From CAZKUN01 sp964555935 (GTDB taxonomy: Bacteria; Armatimonadota; Zipacnadia; Zipacnadales; VGFC01), in assembly GCA_964555935.1 (NCBI GenBank), contig CAZKUN010000256.1, forward strand, positions 1-12,717: a stretch of DNA of 12,717 nt, in the 5' to 3' direction. This document shows, in pieces, positions 8,201-12,717 of this stretch (position 1 is its first letter; every line of letters starts with the position of its first letter). The notes beneath the pieces were generated by a model. It did no database searches. It saw only the letters and a program-made list of their open reading frames with translations, and had not been told where the DNA came from. Made by a program: the position numbers and the translations under genes.

Positions 8201-8305
8201 ACTGACGAGATCGAAGTCCCGCGCGTCGTGAAGGATGGCAAGGCGTACGCCGAGGCGCGCATCCCGGAGGGCTATGCCGTGGCGATCGTGGGTGTGGAGA
8301 GGTAG
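5300..8305 (+). CDS. Secreted CBM9-like plus TIM-barrel glycoside-hydrolase-like protein
   Basis: The 1001-residue product begins with a signal peptide (MRRSLTVCVILCAASLAGARA, cleavage near 22). Residues about 30-240 resemble a family 9 carbohydrate-binding domain: PLIDGSLQEW at the start, WRGDHVMLTVD in the middle, YDIEAAIPWAVLGI near 173-186. Beta-sandwich segments follow to about 610, including a galactose-binding-like stretch ending LDDMFREGRNTVEFENV (near 367-390) and a supersandwich-like stretch (DYEVRPLPGG onward). The C-terminal part (about 615-925) looks like a TIM barrel with GADGLYWDCYDYW; Asp783 sits where retaining clan-D-type alpha-glycosidases have a nucleophile. RFVETADIS and MDWGGLYYWYG are later barrel-strand candidates. 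A short sandwich closes the protein. I cannot assign a CAZy family; hydrolase activity is inferred from architecture and context. It diverges from the GH123-like gene and converges on the GH99-like gene with 27 bases between stops. Confidence 0.85.
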   Translation: MRRSLTVCVILCAASLAGARAAEPLIIPVLQDPSPLIDGSLQEWTNRGALRELDQPEQATYNPDGWNGPEDLSGWVRFGHDDRALFVACHVADSYFIQDQSGTEAWRGDHVMLTVDFIRGGDIADVMQLGLSPGSLRTTDGEADTEPELIIWRPEGMSTEGAQVAARLTPEGYDIEAAIPWAVLGITPVKYHTFGLQLGFSDCDTSPTVQQKAISISTEPWQARDPARLTPAGLADRAGNFPAGGFREATELAQALTLRQNEKQEYVVEVAELPAGMIPTLSFKARIENRLAGGCSGPLKTTINGEGIGPANIANRPAQMTALSGIELSAWYAAGVRLWFGPSYEAIEESDYKPLDVVSYDYILRLDDMFREGRNTVEFENVDPRPEIVVVMDDVAFSWSPPSRFRPAKELRPAPTGAIPTFEPRAVHEVDYEVRPLPGGALSVAWAGRDLVFESRFSTPAGGWAELNETSAIGWDGSTGHGHKKSVVFAGNAGDLRLVRSFVAHDECILVRDQLTNLSKTDDLPVMLAHFAAPEPYEELWLSGRPLPRRAGASGVPANPSIVALAEESGFAMAARDDVFRIHHRASCDEDRAELADSSLVLRPGVRYEHEWLIFPLPEPDYWQFVNAARRHFGTNFTIDGSFCFYDNDAPPWRILKDTERAGARYLSMSPQNYYRGMFPHGPFMKTLDQTKVIAMQRAIEAVSPQTKRLQYFNCFNRSLAKQKEDPDGWEDCQARMPGGEQVTSGATLSFYFPTLTNEWGREMDELADWMLETVGADGLYWDCYDYWNVTHYGELWDGWTADIDPKSHEIIRKKSRLTLISWPWRERLTARLLSEGRPLVANGNPALTSEYKYQFPRFVETADISSLSRTHLFTPIALGDHVTERNEVDSFRWMLRAMDWGGLYYWYGQIPTRPAFTTYMFPFTPVELHRGYLVGEERILTKESGLFGWGDDRPFEVHVFDRLGRETDEIEVPRVVKDGKAYAEARIPEGYAVAIVGVER

Positions 8306-8332
8306 CAGCAGACTGAGCCATCACCGCTACGC

Positions 8333-10501
8333 TTACCGGTCGATGGTAAACTCGATCTCCGCATACGCCTCTACGGGCTCGGCCAACGGCAGCGCATCCT
8401 CCGTGTATAGAGGCTCATACCTGCATTTCGTGCCCTCGGCGATCACTTTCAGCCGCACGGGCCCGCTCGGCACGTCGGTCAGGTCGACTGTCGTCTCCGT
8501 GCCGCCCAGCCCATCAGCCACGATCCGGCCGTTCACCAACACGCTGAAGCTCTCTGGAGTCGCGCCGACATAGGTCCAGTGCACGGCAAGCGCGTCGGAG
8601 TCCACGACCGCGCGTCCAAGCGGAGCCCCGATCGCGACCACGGTCGTCTCCGGCGTCTCCTGGCGATACAGATCGACCAGCGCGCGGGTCAGGTTCAGGT
8701 AGAGATAGCCCCATCCGCCGTCGCCCCGGTAGCCTGGCGCCGAGAGCGACACGGGCTCGATGTCGTCGCTCAGCTCGACGCTGTAGGAATCGCCGTAGAG
8801 ATCGCCGTCCGGGCCGTACCCCTGTCCTTCCATCTGGCCTGCGAACTCGTTGAATTGGTGGATCTCAATGAACTTCGGCCGGTGCCTGAGCGCAGACCGG
8901 AAGCTCTCCACATATGTCCACCCGTTGCGCCGTCCGAAGGCCCCCGGCCCAGTCCATCCGCGGCCGTCGAAAAACGCCACGGAGACGGTCAGCGCCTCTG
9001 GCTCGCCCTCGTAGGTGGTCAGCATCGGCTCGAGGCTGCCGTCCATCCACGACCAGTAACCCTCTTCATTGAGGTGATTGGTGTCGTGCTGAGAGCTGTG
9101 CCAACGGACAGTGAACTGCTCCTCATCGATCGGCTCTTGCCCGTCCAGCGCCTTAGGTCCGCCGCCGTTGTGGATGATCACGAGCGGCTTCTCCAGGTAC
9201 TCGAGGAACAGCCCCGCGAAGCGCGGGTTGCGCACGTACGTGTGGTAAATCCAATCGAGTTCCTCGTTCACCGCCGTCGTCGTTGTGGCCGGTCCGTTAT
9301 TGAGCCCCGGGTAGAGCACCACCCGTGGAACGGGGATGCCCTCATCGCGCATCTCCGCCAGCACATCCAGCGCCATCTGCGTCGCGTGGAGGATCTCGTT
9401 CGCGTGCGGTCCCCTCTCGTTCCAGTGCTCTTTCCCCCAAAGGTGATTCGTCCAGTCCACCACCAGGAAGTCCACGCCCGACTCGACCATCCAGATCATG
9501 TGCTGGCGCGTTACGTCGCGGTCCCAGGAGTGGAAGAACCCCATCACCGGCACCGCCTGCGCGGTGCTCCAATTCGCGTTCGATGGCGAGAACCACGGCT
9601 CCCACTGCATGCCGACGAGGTGGTCCGGATCCCTGGGCGGCGCCTGAAGCTCGCGCCGGAACACTCGCACCGTCACCGGCGCGGACGCGGTCGCCGACAT
9701 CTCCTCCGGCATCCGAGTCCCGGTAATCAGATGCTTCCGCCACTGCAGCGATGGCCACTGGCTCATCGAGCCCGCCCAGAGCGCCCGGTGCGCCGAGCCG
9801 ATCACGTGCGGTGGCGTTCCCTCATCGCCCGTTTCTCCCGGCCAACCTGCCGGGGGATTCGCGAAGAGCCTCCACCCATCGCCCGTATAGCTCAGCAACT
9901 GCCCGGCGCCTCGCTCCAGCCGCGCGAGCAGTCCCGCCGGGCCCTCGCCGTTTCGGGCCGCTACGGACAGCGTGTTTCTGCCTTCGCGCAGCAGCTCTTT
10001 GGAGACCGGAACGGGGACATCGACCATCCACCCCCCGAAGGCGCCAAGCGAGTGCCCGTTGATCCAGGCCTCTGCTGAATCATCCACGGCAAGCCAGAGC
10101 CCCGCGTCGTCAAGCGGGGCCTCAAGCTCGAAGACGCCCTGCGCGTAGATCGTCTGGTGATCCGCCAGCTCCTCCGCCCAGATCCACTCCTCCGCCGCCA
10201 TTCCCGCGGCGCCGACGCCAACCTGGATCTCCCGAAGACCGGCGTTAGGCAGAGGCATGTGAAAGGTCGCCCGGCCATTCTCGTCCGCGATCTCGTGAGA
10301 ACCCCACCGGGCGCCATCCACGTACGGCAGCAGCAGGCGCCCAACCGCCGGCTCGCCGGCCGCGAGGGTCGCCTCGGCCGTTACCGTGACCGCTCGCCCC
10401 ATCCCGATCTCGCCCTCGCTCACGGACACGCGCAACATCACATCCTCGGCGGATGCCATCGTCATCACCCCAATCAACATCGTCAGTAGCGCTGTCATCA
10501 T
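8333..10501 (-). CDS. Secreted GH99/GH71-like TIM-barrel protein with N-terminal sugar-binding-like domain
   Basis: The 722-residue product has a short signal peptide (MMTALLTMLIGVMTMASA, cleavage near 18). Residues about 20-100 are Ig-like, and about 115-215 resemble the jelly-roll lectin domain found before many hydrolase barrels (WLAVDDSAEAWINGHSLG, then KELLREGRNTLSVAARN). The barrel starts near 295 with GMQWEPWFSP. It continues with VESGVDFLVVDWTN (Asp349), VPRVVLYPGLNNG and KPLVIIHNGGGPK, and reaches FIEIHQFNEFAGQ (Glu546, Asn551, Glu552), which matches the strand carrying the catalytic acid/base in GH99/GH71/WbsX-type barrels. A C-terminal sandwich (about 600-722) follows. GH99 enzymes are endo-alpha-mannosidases/mannanases; specificity here is unknown. 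The start is ATG 10501 or, with better spacing from GAGG, ATG 10498. The upstream gene stops at 10506, only four bases away, so translation is probably coupled. An in-frame extension to 10678 lies inside the upstream gene and is rejected. Confidence 0.85.
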   Translation of the reverse strand: MMTALLTMLIGVMTMASAEDVMLRVSVSEGEIGMGRAVTVTAEATLAAGEPAVGRLLLPYVDGARWGSHEIADENGRATFHMPLPNAGLREIQVGVGAAGMAAEEWIWAEELADHQTIYAQGVFELEAPLDDAGLWLAVDDSAEAWINGHSLGAFGGWMVDVPVPVSKELLREGRNTLSVAARNGEGPAGLLARLERGAGQLLSYTGDGWRLFANPPAGWPGETGDEGTPPHVIGSAHRALWAGSMSQWPSLQWRKHLITGTRMPEEMSATASAPVTVRVFRRELQAPPRDPDHLVGMQWEPWFSPSNANWSTAQAVPVMGFFHSWDRDVTRQHMIWMVESGVDFLVVDWTNHLWGKEHWNERGPHANEILHATQMALDVLAEMRDEGIPVPRVVLYPGLNNGPATTTTAVNEELDWIYHTYVRNPRFAGLFLEYLEKPLVIIHNGGGPKALDGQEPIDEEQFTVRWHSSQHDTNHLNEEGYWSWMDGSLEPMLTTYEGEPEALTVSVAFFDGRGWTGPGAFGRRNGWTYVESFRSALRHRPKFIEIHQFNEFAGQMEGQGYGPDGDLYGDSYSVELSDDIEPVSLSAPGYRGDGGWGYLYLNLTRALVDLYRQETPETTVVAIGAPLGRAVVDSDALAVHWTYVGATPESFSVLVNGRIVADGLGGTETTVDLTDVPSGPVRLKVIAEGTKCRYEPLYTEDALPLAEPVEAYAEIEFTIDR

Positions 10502-10508
10502 GTCCTCA
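10496..10508 (-). promoter_or_regulatory. Stop/SD/start junction coupling two hydrolase-like genes
   Basis: On the minus strand the sequence reads TGAGGACATGATG: the TGA of the upstream gene (10508-10506) forms part of the GAGG ribosome site, followed by two consecutive ATGs (10501 and 10498). GAGG is two bases from the first and five from the second. This arrangement is typical of translational coupling and implies roughly matched output of the two proteins. Confidence 0.65.
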
Positions 10509-11828
10509 CTGTGCCGGCTCGGGGTAGACAAACGATGCGAGGTAGTTCGCGAGCCAGACCCACCGCTGAGCCGGGCGCCCGTCAAGGCCCGCCGCGATGC
10601 GGCGGATCTCGGGCAGCGCGCCCTCGATCCCGCCGCGGTCGTCAATGAGGCGCGCGTGCCGGAGGTATTCCCTGGCAAGCTCAGCGCCGCCTAGCAGCGG
10701 CCCTGCCACGCGCTCGAGAAACGAATCGAGGTCAGCCTCCGGGTTGTCGTCTGAACCGCAGTCGGCCAGGGCCAGATAGTTGAGTTCCGCGCCGGCGTGG
10801 AACGGAGAAGTTTCGCCGAACAGCGAGACGCCTTCGAATCCGTGTTGGATGCTCTTGCCGACCATTTCCGCGATCCAGTCCACCGCCAGCTCATAGCGAA
10901 ATCGGTGCCAGAACGTGCCGAAGTGGGCCCGCATGATGTGTCGGTGCGGCCCCGGCGGCGCAACGCCGGCCTCCGTCCACTTGCCCGGACCGTGCGGGGC
11001 CACCCATCGATCACAGACCCACTGCACCAGCACGTCCTCCGGGAACTCAGCAAGGCATGCCGCGGCCCATGGCGGGACGCCCTCGCCGAAGCCGGGCGCC
11101 GCCTCACCCTCGTGAGGCTGCGGATGCGAGTATGTCTCAGCGACGATGAACGCGTCCTCGCGCACCGACCGAATCGCCTGAGCGGCCAGGGGATACATCA
11201 AAGCCATGTCGTCCCAAGAGAGCGCCGACACCGGGTGACTCCGGCGCGCTTCACATTGCCCGCAGCGGCATACGCCCGTGTCGCCGGTCTCCATCTGCAC
11301 GCCGGCGATGTCGAAGGTCTCCAGCAGCCAGCGCAGCGACTCCTGGACGAATTCCTGGTTCTCCGGCCTGGAGGGGCAGGCGTGATGCGAGGGTCGCGGC
11401 CCGGAGATCCCGAAGTCGAAAACCATGCGCGCGCCTTCGGTGTCGACGGCATAGAGTTCGGGATGTGTCTGGAGGTGTTGCTCCAACGAGCGCTCCGAAT
11501 CGCCCTCGTTATACACGCCGCCATACGCGTTGAGTCCGACACCAGGAAGCAGCATGACGCCGGACTCGCAAGCCACGTCGCACAGCCGGTGCACCGACTC
11601 GGCTCCGCCATGCGCATCGCGCAGCAGTCCCCAAACGACGACGCCGTCGATCCCGTGCCGGCCGCACCACCGCAGCAGACAGGAGTAGTCAGCGATGAAG
11701 GCCTCCGGCGTGCGGCTATAGGCGTTCGACGCGCCGTAGTCGTGCCCGCCAGGGCGATTGAGCGCCCAGGCAGTGCAATGGTCCCACGTCCAGAAGAGCC
11801 GCGTGCGGATCGGTGACTCAGTCGGCAT
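10506..11828 (-). CDS. Putative cytoplasmic TIM-barrel hydrolase-like protein with CxCxxC cluster
   Basis: The 440-residue product starts MPTESPIRTRLFWTWDH and has no signal peptide, unlike its neighbours. The sequence reads as a TIM barrel: LRWCGRHGIDGVVVWGLL, GVMLLPGVGLNAYGGVYN, FDIAGVQMETGD (Glu180), AFIVAETYSHPQPHEG (Glu231) and FEGVSLFGETSPFH. Glu180 is followed by VCRCGQCEARR, where Cys187, Cys189 and Cys192 form a CxCxxC motif. A similar Cys cluster after a barrel strand occurs in DUF4838-type and related uncharacterised hydrolase-like barrels, where it may bind metal or rigidify a loop. The family assignment stays tentative and no substrate can be named. The start at 11828 is set by AGGAG six bases upstream; a 128-codon open extension to 12212 overlaps the divergent gene antisense and is rejected. 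The gene is first in a two-gene unit with the GH99-like gene, so it may process intracellularly what its partner releases outside. Confidence 0.8.
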   Translation of the reverse strand: MPTESPIRTRLFWTWDHCTAWALNRPGGHDYGASNAYSRTPEAFIADYSCLLRWCGRHGIDGVVVWGLLRDAHGGAESVHRLCDVACESGVMLLPGVGLNAYGGVYNEGDSERSLEQHLQTHPELYAVDTEGARMVFDFGISGPRPSHHACPSRPENQEFVQESLRWLLETFDIAGVQMETGDTGVCRCGQCEARRSHPVSALSWDDMALMYPLAAQAIRSVREDAFIVAETYSHPQPHEGEAAPGFGEGVPPWAAACLAEFPEDVLVQWVCDRWVAPHGPGKWTEAGVAPPGPHRHIMRAHFGTFWHRFRYELAVDWIAEMVGKSIQHGFEGVSLFGETSPFHAGAELNYLALADCGSDDNPEADLDSFLERVAGPLLGGAELAREYLRHARLIDDRGGIEGALPEIRRIAAGLDGRPAQRWVWLANYLASFVYPEPAQ

Positions 11829-11834
11829 CTCATT

Positions 11835-11839
11835 CTCCT
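11835..11839 (-). promoter_or_regulatory. Shine-Dalgarno site setting the CxCxxC protein start
   Basis: On the minus strand AGGAG (part of GAGGAG) lies six bases before ATG 11828, ideal spacing. It supports this start over the ATG at 12212. Confidence 0.75.
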
Positions 11840-11911
11840 CTACGCCGGATCGGGCAAGATGGGCGTGCTCTGACGCATCTTCGGCGACCGGCGCGAAGTC
11901 ACCTACCCCAG

Positions 11912-11934
11912 GAGGCCTTGGCGAGCGAGGCCTT
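11912..11934. repeat. Direct repeat GAGGCCTT-N7-GAGGCCTT in the divergent intergenic region
   Basis: Two identical 8-mers at 11912-11919 and 11927-11934 lie 15 bases apart start to start, roughly midway between the starts at 11828 and 11994. Each contains the palindrome AGGCCT. Position suggests an operator for a dimeric or tandem-binding regulator, but in GC-rich DNA an 8-mer pair in 165 bases can arise by chance. I see no convincing sigma-70 promoter boxes around it. Confidence 0.3.
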
Positions 11935-11982
11935 ACGATGCGCGCCGACGAAAGAGGCGGAGCCTGCACCGACAGCCCCTCG

Positions 11983-11988
11983 AGGAGG
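11983..11988 (+). promoter_or_regulatory. Strong Shine-Dalgarno site for the gene at 11994
   Basis: AGGAGG matches the anti-SD sequence fully and lies five bases upstream of ATG 11994. It fixes the start of the right-edge gene. Confidence 0.8.
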
Positions 11989-11993
11989 ATGTG

Positions 11994-12717
11994 ATGCGCC
12001 GACTGCCTGTGACGCTCGCCATTATCGTGGCTCTCAGTGGGTTGGGCGGTGGCGCGTGGGTCGAGGGCCAAGGGAACCTGCTCGCCAACTCCAGCTTCGA
12101 GATTCTGGACGAGGACGCGCTGCCCGCGGACTGGAAGGCGGGCACCGGCCCTGATGCGGTCTTCCTCGATTCCGCGGCCGCCCAGGACGGCAAGCGGGGG
12201 CTCTACTTGCACCTCGATGGGGGCGAGGCCCAGCTTTCGCAGCGCGCGTACTTCAAGCTCGAGCCCGGCAAGACCTACACGTTCTCCGCCTCCATCCGGA
12301 CAGAGAACCTCGAGCCGGCGGCCGACCTGGGGATACAGATCATCAACCTGGGTTGGTCATTCGGCTACCAGTCGCGACTGGCCATCACCGAGAGCACCGG
12401 CGACTGGCGCCGCGCCAGCAAGACCTTCGTTTGCCCCGCCGCCGACGCCTTCCCCTATCAGGGGCGAGACAACGTTCAGTACCTGGCGATGGTCCACGTG
12501 AAGGGCGTCACCGGAGAGCTGTGGCTGGACGCTCTGCAACTGGAAGAGGGTGCCGAGGCCTCTCCGTACACGCCCTTTGCGGGCGACAACGCCACTGCCG
12601 GCGTCCAGCCGCCTGGTCGCGCGGACGAGCGTGCCCGCAGGTCGTTCCGGAGGGCCGTGTACTACGAGGTGCAGGATCCGCTGTTCGAGGAACTGCAGGG
12701 GACGGAGCCCGGACCCG
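11994..12717 (+). CDS. Secreted CBM4-like carbohydrate-binding protein (3' partial)
   Basis: The frame is open from ATG 11994 to the right edge (241 codons visible), so only the N-terminal part is present. It begins with a signal peptide (MRRLPVTLAIIVALSGLGGGAWVEG, cleavage near 25). A carbohydrate-binding sandwich of the CBM4/9/16/22 kind covers about residues 27-198: NLLANSSFEILDEDALPADW at the start, LEPGKTYTFSASIRTENL in the middle, DWRRASKTFVCPA, and the typical closing GELWLDALQLEEGAEASPYTPF. After a short Pro/Arg-rich linker (about 200-220) a new segment starts (VYYEVQDPLFEELQG) that is cut by the window end; it probably leads into a catalytic or further binding domain. The gene is divergent from the CxCxxC protein gene with 165 bases between starts. 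The architecture implies an exported polysaccharide-binding enzyme; substrate unknown. Confidence 0.85.
   Translation, partial: MRRLPVTLAIIVALSGLGGGAWVEGQGNLLANSSFEILDEDALPADWKAGTGPDAVFLDSAAAQDGKRGLYLHLDGGEAQLSQRAYFKLEPGKTYTFSASIRTENLEPAADLGIQIINLGWSFGYQSRLAITESTGDWRRASKTFVCPAADAFPYQGRDNVQYLAMVHVKGVTGELWLDALQLEEGAEASPYTPFAGDNATAGVQPPGRADERARRSFRRAVYYEVQDPLFEELQGTEPGP

Noticed and set aside
8302..8330. GTAGC...GCTAC inverted repeat at the convergent junction as a bidirectional terminator
   Set aside because: Only a 5-bp stem with a 19-base loop and no T tract on either side.
8579..10078. 499-codon open frame on the plus strand antisense to the GH99-like gene
   Set aside because: Arg/His/Pro-rich composition, no domain, no ribosome site; a codon-bias shadow of the minus-strand gene.
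10797..11816. 339-codon open frame antisense to the CxCxxC protein
   Set aside because: No recognisable motif and the opposite strand encodes a coherent barrel protein with SD and coupled neighbour.
11829..12212. 128-codon N-terminal extension of the CxCxxC protein
   Set aside because: It runs antisense through the CBM4-like gene and across the intergenic space; AGGAG six bases before ATG 11828 gives a better start.
12357..12539. Minus-strand frame reading SPLIGEGVGGG, similar to peptides encoded by dispersed palindromic repeats
   Set aside because: The plus strand here encodes a coherent CBM4-like domain without interruption, so no repeat insertion is needed to explain it.

Overview
This is a GC-rich, densely coding bacterial fragment with seven protein-coding loci, no visible RNA genes and no gap over 170 bases. 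Codon use is GC-biased at third positions and Shine-Dalgarno sequences are strong and purine-rich. Most products are large, secreted, multi-domain proteins built from carbohydrate-binding sandwiches and TIM-barrel glycoside-hydrolase-like domains. This style, together with the Cys-rich PQQ-type propeller protein, fits polysaccharide-degrading members of Planctomycetota, Lentisphaerota, Hydrogenedentota or Armatimonadota. No marker gene is present, so the phylum is inferred from protein style only.

Layout: (1) 1-1802, plus strand: a PQQ-type beta-propeller gene, cut by the left edge and interrupted by an in-frame TGA at 714-716. (2) 2562-5150 and 1840-2508, minus strand: a secreted GH123/DUF4091-like hydrolase followed by an unrecognised six-helix membrane protein, probably one transcript. 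(3) 5300-8305, plus strand: a 1001-residue secreted protein with a CBM9-like domain, beta-sandwiches and a TIM-barrel hydrolase-like domain, divergent from the GH123-like gene. (4) 11828-10506 and 10501-8333, minus strand: a 440-residue cytoplasmic-looking TIM-barrel protein with a CxCxxC cluster, then a secreted GH99/GH71-like barrel protein four bases downstream, an evident translationally coupled pair. (5) 11994 to the right edge, plus strand: a secreted protein starting with a CBM4-like domain, divergent from the pair and truncated by the window end.

The strand pattern is regular: two divergent promoter regions (5151-5299 and 11829-11993) alternate with two very tight convergent junctions (1803-1839 and 8306-8332). 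The first divergent region carries a 70-bp imperfect palindrome resembling mobile intergenic palindromic repeats. The second carries an 8-bp direct repeat that could be an operator.

Taken together the window reads as an uncharacterised glycan-degradation locus. Four secreted proteins (GH123-like, CBM9-GH, GH99-like, CBM4) would bind and cut a complex polysaccharide outside the cytoplasm, and one unsecreted barrel protein could finish an intermediate inside. No SusC/SusD pair, ABC transporter, sulfatase or regulator is visible here, so uptake and control must lie outside the window or work differently. Substrate assignments are inference; only fold-level and motif-level calls are supported by the sequence.
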